From Bernardetia sp963719525 (lineage in GTDB: Bacteria > Bacteroidota > Bacteroidia > Cytophagales > Bernardetiaceae): a stretch of DNA of 64,000 nt. The notes under the pieces are model-generated. The model saw nothing but the letters and a program-made list of their open reading frames with translations. It was not told where the DNA came from and did no database searches. The stretch lies in contig CAVRCG010000004.1 in the NCBI GenBank assembly GCA_963719525.1, positions 992,001-1,056,000 on the forward strand, in the 5' to 3' direction. Of the stretch, positions 1-8,561 are shown one piece after another. A program made the translations under genes and the position numbers. How positions within the stretch are numbered: the stretch's first letter is position 1; the number at the start of each line of letters is the position of its first letter.

Positions 1-2
1 CC

Positions 3-1658
3 ATTACGGCTGCTCAAATCAAGCTACCTATTTTTACGGCTATTGCTTTAGGAGTAGGACTAATTTTTGGCGCACGATTTTTTGGAGGAAATGATAATTC
101 TTTTTCCTCTGTACTTACTGGACTTCAAACAGAAGAAAGTGCATCTGACCAAGCCAAAAAACTCCGTCAGGTGCTTTCTTATATTGAAGATTATTATGTA
201 GATAGTGCCGATTTGACCGAAATTACAGACCATGCTATAAAGGAAATGTTATCCAAACTTGATCCTCATACAAGTTATATTCCTGTAAAAGATGTAGAGA
301 TAATGAACTCTCAATTGGAAGGAGATTTTGAAGGAATAGGAGTTGAATTTGTGCTTTTTGAAGATAGTATTCAAGTAATTATGCCCATTCCGAATAGTCC
401 GTCTTCACGAGCAGGAATAGAAGCAGGCGACAGAATAATTAAAGTAGATGATACGCCAGTAGCTAATGTAAAGATTGATAATAGAAAAGTGTTTGACTTG
501 CTGCGTGGAAAGAAAAACTCAAAAGTAAATCTGACGGTTTTCCGTCCGTATCAAAATAGAGAACTGACTTTGACGGTTGAGCGTGGTACGATTCCTACCT
601 ACACAGTAGAGGTGGGTTATATGCTTACACCACAAACAGGGTATATAAAAGTTTCTCGTTTTGGAATGAATACGTTCAAGGAATTTGAAAAGGAATTAAA
701 CAAACTTTTGCGTGAAGGAATGAAGGATTTAGTGTTAGATTTGCGTGGAAACCCAGGTGGATATATGGATCAAGCTGTCAAAATGGTTGATGAACTTCTG
801 GCAGGAAAAGAAATGATTGTTTATACCGACGGAAAAAAAGCTCGTTTTGATAGTGAAGAAAAAGCACATCGAAAAGGAGAATTCGAAGAAGGTGCAGTCG
901 TAGTTTTGCTAGATGAAGGAAGTGCTTCGGCTTCTGAAATTGTAGCTGGTGCGTTGCAAGACAATGATAGAGCTTTAATTGTCGGTAGGCGTTCGTTTGG
1001 AAAAGGATTGGTTCAAAAACCGATTACTCTTCGTGATGGTTCAGAATTACGTTTGACTATTTCAAGATATTATACGCCAAGTGGTCGCAGCATTCAAAAA
1101 CCATATAGTGATACAACTGATTACAGTTTGGAAATAATGGAACGTTACACAAATGGCGAATTATATGAAGCTGATAGCTCGAAAATGGACATAAAACATA
1201 TTTACAAAACTATTCATGGAAGAACAGTTTATGGAAGTGGTGGGATAATGCCAGATATTTTTGTTCCACGAGATACCTCTTATTTTACGCCTTTTGTAGA
1301 TTCGTTGTACTCAAAAAATGTAGTCAGAAACTGGACAAGTACGTATTACAACCTCAATAAAGAGAAACTTAAAGCGATGAGAGTAGAAGAGTTTATCTCT
1401 ACTTTTACGATTGATAAAAGGTTAGAAGATGACTTTGTGAAATTTGCAATAAATCAAAAAGTTGTTTTTAATAATTCGGAATATCAAATTTCAAGAGCTT
1501 TTATTTTGAATCAATTAAAGGCAAATTTGGCAAAATTAAGCTGGCAAAATGAAGGTTATTATCCTGTAATCAATCAAGAAGACAAAGAAATAAAAGTAGC
1601 CTTAGAAAATCTTGGTAAAGCAGAAGAACTTAAAAAGTATTATTTAATGAAAGAATAA
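3..1658 (+). CDS. S41 family C-terminal processing protease (CtpA/Prc-like), 5' end missing
   Basis: Periplasmic serine protease that trims or degrades proteins from their C-termini. The frame is already open at base 3, so the start lies outside the window; the GTG at 171 is internal. The visible N-terminus holds a hydrophobic stretch (TAIALGVGLIFGARFF), a signal anchor. Next come a PDZ domain (SQLEGDFEGIGVEF to about LLRGKKNSKV) and the S41 core with GYIKVSRFG, LDLRGNPGG, the serine motif GSASASEIVAGALQD and the lysine motif RRSFGKGLVQ. The Ser-Lys dyad sits in the last two motifs. A C-terminal extension of about 170 residues follows, as is usual in Bacteroidota members. Family assignment is secure; which protein it processes cannot be told. 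A strong hairpin terminator follows the stop. Confidence 0.93.
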   Translation: MTAAQIKLPIFTAIALGVGLIFGARFFGGNDNSFSSVLTGLQTEESASDQAKKLRQVLSYIEDYYVDSADLTEITDHAIKEMLSKLDPHTSYIPVKDVEIMNSQLEGDFEGIGVEFVLFEDSIQVIMPIPNSPSSRAGIEAGDRIIKVDDTPVANVKIDNRKVFDLLRGKKNSKVNLTVFRPYQNRELTLTVERGTIPTYTVEVGYMLTPQTGYIKVSRFGMNTFKEFEKELNKLLREGMKDLVLDLRGNPGGYMDQAVKMVDELLAGKEMIVYTDGKKARFDSEEKAHRKGEFEEGAVVVLLDEGSASASEIVAGALQDNDRALIVGRRSFGKGLVQKPITLRDGSELRLTISRYYTPSGRSIQKPYSDTTDYSLEIMERYTNGELYEADSSKMDIKHIYKTIHGRTVYGSGGIMPDIFVPRDTSYFTPFVDSLYSKNVVRNWTSTYYNLNKEKLKAMRVEEFISTFTIDKRLEDDFVKFAINQKVVFNNSEYQISRAFILNQLKANLAKLSWQNEGYYPVINQEDKEIKVALENLGKAEELKKYYLMKE

Positions 1659-1674
1659 TTGAGAATTAGAGTAG

Positions 1675-1705
1675 CCGACAGTTTAATAAACTGTCGGTTT
1701 TTTTT
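1675..1705 (+). terminator. Rho-independent terminator of the S41 protease gene, REP-like
   Basis: An 11-bp perfect stem (CCGACAGTTTA/TAAACTGTCGG) with a minimal loop is followed by eight T residues. It is preceded by GTAG at 1671, so the unit reads GTAGC plus hairpin, exactly the form of the REP-like repeats seen elsewhere in this window (closest copy at 37468). The terminator may have been built from a REP insertion. Confidence 0.85.
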
Positions 1706-2206
1706 GTGAAATTTTTAAATTGAAATAACACTTTTTTATCAAGAGTAAATTTGTCCGTAGTTATAAGAAACTATCATTTTTTTCGAAAACAAGTTTATAT
1801 GCAGAAATTGGAAAATGTTACTCATAGTGTAACTCAAGTTACGTATTACAGATTTCTTATTTTATGTAACTAAAAAATGAGCTATTTTAACGACAAATTC
1901 CTATTTATTTAGATTAGAAATTCTAAAATATGGCATACTGCACAACTTGAAATATGTAGATAAAGTGTTGATAACAGCCAGCTAATTAAAAGTGATTGGT
2001 AACAAACTTTGATTAAAAGGTTTAATTTTTGAAGAAGTAAGTACTGACAGAAATTGTACGTTCATAGAGGAACTAATAAAACGAATAAATACATCGTTTT
2101 GTGTAATTTTAGAGTAAATGGTACGTTGTTAATTAAATAACTGATATTCTTGAAAGTACTAGAGCAACACAACAACTGCAATAAACAGAACTTTTGAACA
2201 ATAAAT
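1706..2206. other. AT-rich intergenic stretch without a recognised gene
   Basis: No ORF with plausible composition is seen on either strand; the short reverse-strand ORF inside has no signal peptide, domain or operon context. The stretch runs from the terminator to the left end of the palindromic element at 2207. Confidence 0.5.
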
Positions 2207-2573
2207 GTTATCACGGTTAATTTAGTAATGTTCATCTTTCCATAATGACAGATTTGCAAACCCTATCGATTACCCACAAGTCTAAAATGTGTATTTTTCG
2301 GTAAAAAAGGACTAAAATTTTGAATTAAAGGGAAAAGGCACGCCTTTTCCTAAACATAGTGTGTAATTTCGACTGAAATATCAACGACCGACTAGGAAAA
2401 GGCGTGCCTTTTCCCTACACATACAGAAATTTCATTCAACATCTAATGTTTTTTTGCCTTCAAAAAACATGTGGGTAAACAGTAGGATTTGCAAACCTTT
2501 CATTATGGAAAAAGAAGACTGTTTTGCTTTTCTATAACAATTGATTATTAGACCTGTAGAAAACCGTGATAAC
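2207..2573 (+). repeat. Palindromic dispersed element, copy A (same family as 40724-40855)
   Basis: The ends are inverted: GTTATCACGGTTAA at the left and the complementary AAAACCGTGATAAC at the right. Both halves align along their length with the copy at 40724-40855 in the same orientation (left: TTTAGTAATGTTCATC against TTTAGTGCTGTCAT; right: AGACTGTTTTGC shared). The central ATTTGCAAACC motif is present twice because a 223-bp insert splits the element. The arms next to the centre, CCATAATGA and TCATTATGG, are self-complementary but differ from the other copies. No coding capacity. MITE-like or structured-RNA element (inference). Confidence 0.75.
2263..2485. mobile_element. Nested insert with hairpin pair inside copy A, 12-bp target duplication
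   Basis: The insert is bracketed by the direct repeat GATTTGCAAACC at 2251-2262 and 2486-2497. Its ends are imperfect inverted repeats, CTATCGATTACCCA and TGGGTAAACAGTAG (11 of 14 positions complementary). Inside are two hairpins that are exact reverse complements of each other, 2331-2350 and 2395-2414, stem GGAAAAGGC/GCCTTTTCC. The second is followed by CTAC (2415-2418), the reverse of the GTAG head of REP elements. No ORF; it is a non-autonomous element, with a REPIN-like hairpin pair. Confidence 0.7.
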
Positions 2574-2643
2574 GTTTAATGTTACTGTGAAGCAGTTGAA
2601 TTTATTTCAAACAAAGAACAGACGAGTTGTAGATAAAAATGCT

Positions 2644-2651
2644 TATCTTTG
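2644..2651 (+). promoter_or_regulatory. Candidate -7 box TATCTTTG for the giant T9SS gene
   Basis: TATCTTTG matches the Bacteroidota -7 consensus TAnnTTTG. It would give a leader of roughly 150 bases before the ATG at 2813. A TTG lies only 14 bases upstream, shorter than the usual 19 or so, so only the -7 box is supported. Confidence 0.35.
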
Positions 2652-2812
2652 TGATAATTTCATTTTTAAATCAGAAAACAAAAGTAATTGTAGCTTCCTC
2701 AAATTCTCAACAACGCTACCATAATTAATATAGTACTGAAATACCTTAACTAGTACAAACAAATCTAAGAACATAAAATACTACCATTTTTTTATATCAT
2801 TCAAAGGAAAAT

Positions 2813-5800
2813 ATGCAGAATATTAATACAAATTTTACCAATCTCTTTGACATCAACAAGAAAGTCAAAACCTTATTTCTTTTATTCTTTGGTTTCTTTT
2901 TATCCTTTCAACTACAGGCTGCTGATTTTTTCTGGGTTGGAGGAAATGGAAACTGGAATGACTTTGCCACCCATTGGGCTACTACCTCTGGAGGAGGAAC
3001 GTTTCACGCAAATGCACCAACAGCAACAGATAATATTTTTTTTGATGCAAATTCAGGTGCAGCAGGTTATACAGTTACCTTAGATGTTGCAGCAGTAGCA
3101 AACAATTTTACATTTAGTGGAAATGCTTTTTCTTTTGCAGGAGCGAATAGTCTTACTGTAAACGGAACTTCTACAAACTCTTCTACACAAGCAATTACTT
3201 TTGGAGGAACAAATACTTATACATTTACAGGAGCTTATACAGCCGTTGCAGGTTCTACTACTGGTTTTACTGGTTCTGGAGCAGTTGCTTTTAATAATAG
3301 CGTAACGATTGGAAACGGTTCTACATTTGGTTTTACCTCTTTAGCTACCACTACTGTTACAGGAGCTTTTAATTCTACTACTACTTGTGCAGCCTTAAAT
3401 ACCATTAATTCTACTGGTGGAGCTGCAAATGTTACTTTTAATACTGCTTCTGCTTGGACAAATACAGATGTTACAAATATTGCAGCTACAGGTTCTGCCG
3501 TAACATTGCAAGGTGGTTCATTAACGACGAGTTCTGGAATTACAGTTACGCCTTCAGCACCTAGAAATTTATTTTGGATTGGAGGAACAGGAAACTGGAA
3601 CAACACAGCAAACTGGTCTTTAACAACTGGTGGTACAGGTGGAGAATGTATTCCGACAGCAACTGATGACGTAAATTTTGATGCAAATTCAGGTGTAGCA
3701 GGATATACCGTAACATTAAATGTAGCTGCAGTAGCTAATAATTTTACATTTAGTGGAAATGCTTTTTCATTTGATGGAGCAAGTAGCCTAACTGTAAGTG
3801 GAGTTTCTACTAACTCTTCTACAAATGCTATCACTTTTGGAGGTGCTGGCTCATATACGTTTGTAGGAGCTTACACAGCTAGTCCAGCTTCTACTACTCG
3901 TTTTACGACTACTTCTGCAGTTGCTTTTAATAATAGTGTAACGATAGGAAATGGTTCTACATTTAGTTTTACGCCTTCTGCTACTACTACAATAACAGGA
4001 GCATTTAATTCTACTACTACTTGTGCAGCTTTGAATACAATTAATTCTACTGGTGGAGCTGCAAATGTTACTTTTACAGGAGTTGCCAATTGGACAAATA
4101 CAAACATTACAAATATTGCAGCCACAGGAGGTGTAACACTACAAAGTGGAACAATAACTACAAGTTCTGGAATTACAGATTTGACTGTAAATAGAAATCT
4201 ATTTTGGATTGGTGGAACAGGAAATTGGAACAATACTGCAAACTGGTCTTTGACAAGTGGAGGAACGGGTGGAGAATGTATTCCGACAGCAAACGATGAT
4301 GTAAATTTTGATGGAGCTTCTGGTCTTGCAGGTGGAACAGTTACTTTGAATGTAGCTGCGCCTGTTCGTAATTTCAATTATGATGTCGCTGGTGCTACTT
4401 TTGTGGCTGCAAATGCACTTACTGTAAATGGAATTACTACGATTGCAGCAACAAGAGCAATAAGTTTTAATGGAGTAAGTAGTTATATCTTTACAGGAAA
4501 TTTTGTTGCTGGTACTACTACAACGACTAGCTTCTCTAGCTCGAATGGCTATTCGTTTGGCAATGTTACTGTTGGTGCAGGTTCTACGTTTAGGTTCTCT
4601 GCTAATGGGGCATTAGCTACTGCTACTGTTTCAGGTACATTTACACCAAACGGAACGTGTTCTAATCCTGTAATTTTATCCTCAACTGGAGGTACTGCGC
4701 CTGTCAACTTTACAAACCCTCAAACTTGGAACGGTGTTAATGTAAGTCAAATTAATTCTACGGGTGCAAACGTAACTGTTAATAGTATTAGTGTCGTCGT
4801 AACAGGAAATTTTACAAACAATACAATTGCTGGCAGAACTTTATTCTGGGTAGGAGGAACTGGAAACTGGGACGACGAAACACATTGGTCGCTTACAAGT
4901 GGTTCGCCAACAGGGGGAGAATGTATTCCAACGATACTTGATGATGTAATTTTCAATAACGCATCCTTTTCAGCAGCAGGACAAATAGTAACGATGAATA
5001 TTAATGGTATTTGTAAAAATATGACTTGGACAGGTATTACACCAGCCAGAAGTCCTGTATTTACAGGTGCAACTGCAATAGAGTTTACATTAGCTGGTTC
5101 GTTGGTACTTAGTCCGAATATGACACAAACAGGAAATGCTCCTACTTTTCAAGGATTATGGAATTTTTCTTCTAACGTAGCCCAAACAGTTACTTCAAAT
5201 GGAAGAGCATTAAACAGAGTTCAGTTTCAAACAGGAGCAACAGCTTCTTGGACATTACAAGATGCTTTCTTAGTTCAAAATAATACGCAACTTATATCAG
5301 GAACATTAAACACAAATAATCGACCTATATCTTCTGGTACACTTTCTACAAACAACGTAGTTCCTGTCGCTAGAACACTCAATTTAGGTTCTTCTACTAT
5401 TACGCTTACAAGTCCTTCTACTACTGTTTTAAACTATGGCAATGACGCTGATTTAACGCTTAACTCAGCTACAAGTACTATCAACATTACAGCTACAAAC
5501 TCTACAATAGAAACAGGAACATTAGCCAAAACAATGTCTAATCTAGTATATGCAGTATTAGGAAATGGAAACAGAGTAATTAATACAGCTTCTAATACAA
5601 ATATTATTACATTCCAATACATTTCAGTTTCTGATGGAGGTACTTTTAATATAAATGGAACCTCTCCAAAAGTATATCAAAATATTGATATTGGAAGTAA
5701 TGTAGGAGGTACAATTACAGGTGCAGCGACAAATTTAGGAAATACAGTAAATGGAACTATTGCTGTTGGTAATAACGGAACTACTGTTTTTAGTGGAGGG

Positions 5801-8539
5801 TATGGAATTACTGGAAATGTAACTACTGGAGTAAATAAAACAATTAATTTCTCTGGAACAGGAAATAATAATTTTGGTGGAGCAGTAGTTATTGGAAATG
5901 GGGGTTCATTTTTATCAGGAGGAACAAAGAATAATACGTTCGTGGGTGTATTTGCACTAAATCCAACAGCAACAGCAACATTCAGTAATACACCTGCTGC
6001 TTCTGAAAATTTGTTTTCAACTATTAGTATGAATAGTGGGACTACAATTGCGTTTAGTTCAGTAGCCAATTCTAGAGTTACAGCAACCATAAACTTAGTA
6101 GGTTCTTGTGCTGCACCAATTACGCTTACTTCAAACAATCCACCGAATCAAGCAAGATTACAGTTAGCAAATGCACTTAATTTGTTTGGTGCAACAGTTA
6201 CAAATATTAATGCGACAGCACAACCTATAAATGTGTCAAATGGAACAGTTGCAAATAATACAAATGTAACTGGAAACGTAACTAGTAGAAATCTATTTTG
6301 GGTACATAGTATAATAGGTGCAGGTACAGCAAACTGGTACGATGCAGCAAATTGGTCTGCTACTTCTGGTGGAACAGCAGGGCAATGTCCTCCTACTATT
6401 TATGATAACGTTCGTTTTGATGCTAACTCATTCTCAGCAGCTAATCAAATTGTTGATATGGATAATGATGCTTTTTGTAGAAATATGAACTGGACAGGTG
6501 TAACAAATTCACCACGTTTACAATCTATTGGAGAAGATACAGATTTATATGTTGGTGGAAATCTAAATTTTGGAGATGCAACAGCAGCAGGTGCGATGGT
6601 AGTTGGTACAGGTGGAACAAATCCAAATGAGATTAGAAATATTAATTATGTAGCTACCGAAGCAATTCTAGGTTCTCCTGCAACATTAAATAATAGGATT
6701 GACTTAGGAATTGGATTGAATGAAAATGCAAATGGAAGACGTTTCAAGAGAGCCTTTTTTGATAAAAATGCAGCAGCAGGAAATACTGTTACTAGCAATG
6801 CTACTTGGACATTTGAATCTGCTTTTAATCTTACACAAGAAGCTAATACTTTTGCTGCACCTATTTATTCTACAGGAACACTAAGGATAGTAGATGGAGA
6901 TTTAATTACCTATAATGGTACTGATGATTTTGATGTGCAAATCAGAATTATTGACGCTAACGCTGTCGTAAACAGTTCTTTAGATATGGGTAATTCTAGA
7001 TTTACACTAAGAGCAACAGGCAGGTCAGTAGATTTTACAGACGATACTAACTTTACTTTTATTACTCCAGGACCAAATGCCTTTTTTAATATTACAGTAG
7101 GTTCTAACTCGGATGTATTTGTAGGTGCAAAGGCAAAAGAACTACCAGATATAGATTGGAATGCAGGCGATATTGATGTATTTACAGCAAATGGAAATAA
7201 TCGCATTACATTTAGAAACATTACCATAGATGCAAATGCAAATCTGAATATGACAGGGAACTCTCCTAAAACATATTCAGAACCATTGGTTTTCCCAAAT
7301 GGAGTAAACACTACTTTAAGAGGAAGTGACGGAACAACAAATACAAACATTTTTACTGGTGCTATAACTTACGGAACTGGCGTACAAGCTCGTTTTGATG
7401 GAGATAATCAGTTTCAAGGTGCTTTTACAGTAGGTTCAACCGTAAATAATACTACTGGAATTACTTTTACAGGAAATGGTCGCAATCGTTTTAAAGGAGA
7501 TGTTACAATGACTGGAAGTAGTAGTAATTTCTTTTCTCTTCAAAATACTTCTGCTAATCCGAATACATTTACAAATGTATCTATACAAAATTTACCTGTT
7601 TTATTTCCTGCTGTTACACCTGCTACTATTTGGGAGTTTAGTGGAAACTCGCCTAATACAGTAAGTGGAACATTTGCTATCAATGCTGACTGTACTGCTC
7701 CTGTTTTTGTTAGAGCCAATACAGGAACAGCAAATGTAGCTTTTGCAAACAACCAAACGTGGAGTAATGTAACTGTAACAAACATTAATGAAACAGGCGC
7801 AGGAACTGTAACTGTCTTGAGTGGTAGTGGAGCTGGCAATACCAATATTGTATTTACAGTAACAAATAGAACTTTATATTGGGTAGGAAACAATGGAGAT
7901 TGGGGTAATACTAATAATTGGTCAGCCATTTCTGGTGGTGCTGGTGGAGAATGTCTTCCTACATTATCGGATGACGTATTTTTTGATGCCAATTCATTTA
8001 ATGGAACAGGTCAAATCGTTACGATTAATGTAGATGCAGAAACAAGAGATATGACGTGGACAAATGCAACTAATAATCCAACTATCACAGGAACGAACGC
8101 TTTCAACTTGCAAATGGGTGGAGATGTTACGCTCATTGCAACCATGAACTGGAATTTTGATGGAGAAACATTCTTCCGTTATACAGATGCAGACGATGGC
8201 AGAAACACTATTATTTCAGCAGGACAAACCTTTAATGGACATGCAAATTTCTTTGATAATGATGGAGTTATTGATGGAATATGGGAACTTGCAGATGCTT
8301 TTTCTACTGATAGAGTTTTCAGACTTACAGCAGGTACATTCACGACAAGCACAGCAAATCACGCTTTGAGAGCAGTCATGCTAGATGTGAGTCAGGTAGG
8401 TGACCAGACAAGAACATTAAACCTTAACGGTTCGGTAACTACTGTATTCCGTAATAATGGACTGGCAGTAGATTTTAGAGGAAACACGACTAATTTTACA
8501 TTAGCTTCTACACCAGCTTCTCAAATTCGCCTTACATGA
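2813..8539 (+). CDS. Giant T9SS-exported repeat protein, fragment 1 of 3 (N-terminal)
   Basis: Secreted surface or adhesin-like protein of unknown ligand. An N-terminal signal peptide (about residues 18-36, KTLFLLFFGFFLSFQLQA then AD) is followed by low-complexity Thr/Asn/Gly/Ser-rich beta-strand sequence. It holds six modules starting with a W-rich motif such as LFWIGGTGNWNNTANWSL, then GGECIPTATDDVNFDANS, at about 2927, 3569, 4199, 4839, 6293 and 7873. Between modules are parallel-beta-helix-like repeats. The frame stops at the TGA 8537-8539 in mid-repeat. The adjacent frame is open from about 8523 and reads on as HEPGSLDLEMGS, so one extra base near 8530-8536 breaks a single gene running to 14319 (about 3,835 residues). 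Composition and lack of catalytic motifs suggest a structural role. Confidence 0.8.
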   Translation: MQNINTNFTNLFDINKKVKTLFLLFFGFFLSFQLQAADFFWVGGNGNWNDFATHWATTSGGGTFHANAPTATDNIFFDANSGAAGYTVTLDVAAVANNFTFSGNAFSFAGANSLTVNGTSTNSSTQAITFGGTNTYTFTGAYTAVAGSTTGFTGSGAVAFNNSVTIGNGSTFGFTSLATTTVTGAFNSTTTCAALNTINSTGGAANVTFNTASAWTNTDVTNIAATGSAVTLQGGSLTTSSGITVTPSAPRNLFWIGGTGNWNNTANWSLTTGGTGGECIPTATDDVNFDANSGVAGYTVTLNVAAVANNFTFSGNAFSFDGASSLTVSGVSTNSSTNAITFGGAGSYTFVGAYTASPASTTRFTTTSAVAFNNSVTIGNGSTFSFTPSATTTITGAFNSTTTCAALNTINSTGGAANVTFTGVANWTNTNITNIAATGGVTLQSGTITTSSGITDLTVNRNLFWIGGTGNWNNTANWSLTSGGTGGECIPTANDDVNFDGASGLAGGTVTLNVAAPVRNFNYDVAGATFVAANALTVNGITTIAATRAISFNGVSSYIFTGNFVAGTTTTTSFSSSNGYSFGNVTVGAGSTFRFSANGALATATVSGTFTPNGTCSNPVILSSTGGTAPVNFTNPQTWNGVNVSQINSTGANVTVNSISVVVTGNFTNNTIAGRTLFWVGGTGNWDDETHWSLTSGSPTGGECIPTILDDVIFNNASFSAAGQIVTMNINGICKNMTWTGITPARSPVFTGATAIEFTLAGSLVLSPNMTQTGNAPTFQGLWNFSSNVAQTVTSNGRALNRVQFQTGATASWTLQDAFLVQNNTQLISGTLNTNNRPISSGTLSTNNVVPVARTLNLGSSTITLTSPSTTVLNYGNDADLTLNSATSTINITATNSTIETGTLAKTMSNLVYAVLGNGNRVINTASNTNIITFQYISVSDGGTFNINGTSPKVYQNIDIGSNVGGTITGAATNLGNTVNGTIAVGNNGTTVFSGGYGITGNVTTGVNKTINFSGTGNNNFGGAVVIGNGGSFLSGGTKNNTFVGVFALNPTATATFSNTPAASENLFSTISMNSGTTIAFSSVANSRVTATINLVGSCAAPITLTSNNPPNQARLQLANALNLFGATVTNINATAQPINVSNGTVANNTNVTGNVTSRNLFWVHSIIGAGTANWYDAANWSATSGGTAGQCPPTIYDNVRFDANSFSAANQIVDMDNDAFCRNMNWTGVTNSPRLQSIGEDTDLYVGGNLNFGDATAAGAMVVGTGGTNPNEIRNINYVATEAILGSPATLNNRIDLGIGLNENANGRRFKRAFFDKNAAAGNTVTSNATWTFESAFNLTQEANTFAAPIYSTGTLRIVDGDLITYNGTDDFDVQIRIIDANAVVNSSLDMGNSRFTLRATGRSVDFTDDTNFTFITPGPNAFFNITVGSNSDVFVGAKAKELPDIDWNAGDIDVFTANGNNRITFRNITIDANANLNMTGNSPKTYSEPLVFPNGVNTTLRGSDGTTNTNIFTGAITYGTGVQARFDGDNQFQGAFTVGSTVNNTTGITFTGNGRNRFKGDVTMTGSSSNFFSLQNTSANPNTFTNVSIQNLPVLFPAVTPATIWEFSGNSPNTVSGTFAINADCTAPVFVRANTGTANVAFANNQTWSNVTVTNINETGAGTVTVLSGSGAGNTNIVFTVTNRTLYWVGNNGDWGNTNNWSAISGGAGGECLPTLSDDVFFDANSFNGTGQIVTINVDAETRDMTWTNATNNPTITGTNAFNLQMGGDVTLIATMNWNFDGETFFRYTDADDGRNTIISAGQTFNGHANFFDNDGVIDGIWELADAFSTDRVFRLTAGTFTTSTANHALRAVMLDVSQVGDQTRTLNLNGSVTTVFRNNGLAVDFRGNTTNFTLASTPASQIRLT
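2927..4860 (+). repeat. Tandem ~630-640 bp coding repeats in the giant gene
   Basis: Three consecutive units begin at about 2927, 3569 and 4199, with a fourth module start at 4839, giving 630-642 bp spacing. Units 1 and 2 are nearly identical at DNA level over long stretches, for example GCTTTTAATTCTACTACTAC and the segment ending in the INSTGGAANVTF peptide. Later modules (6293, 7873, 9762) are diverged and spaced more widely. High identity suggests recent duplication or gene conversion, and such repeats are prone to misassembly. Confidence 0.8.
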
Positions 8540-8561
8540 ACCAGGAAGTCTGGATTTAGAA

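Noticed and set aside
2062..2259. Reverse-strand 65-aa ORF
   Set aside because: Partly inside the palindromic element, no start context, no family features.
3235..4377. Long reverse-strand ORFs inside the giant T9SS gene (and others to 9.4 kb)
   Set aside because: They mirror the Thr/Gly/Asn codons of the forward gene as Val/Pro/Ala-rich nonsense with no signal or domain; shadows of the real frame.
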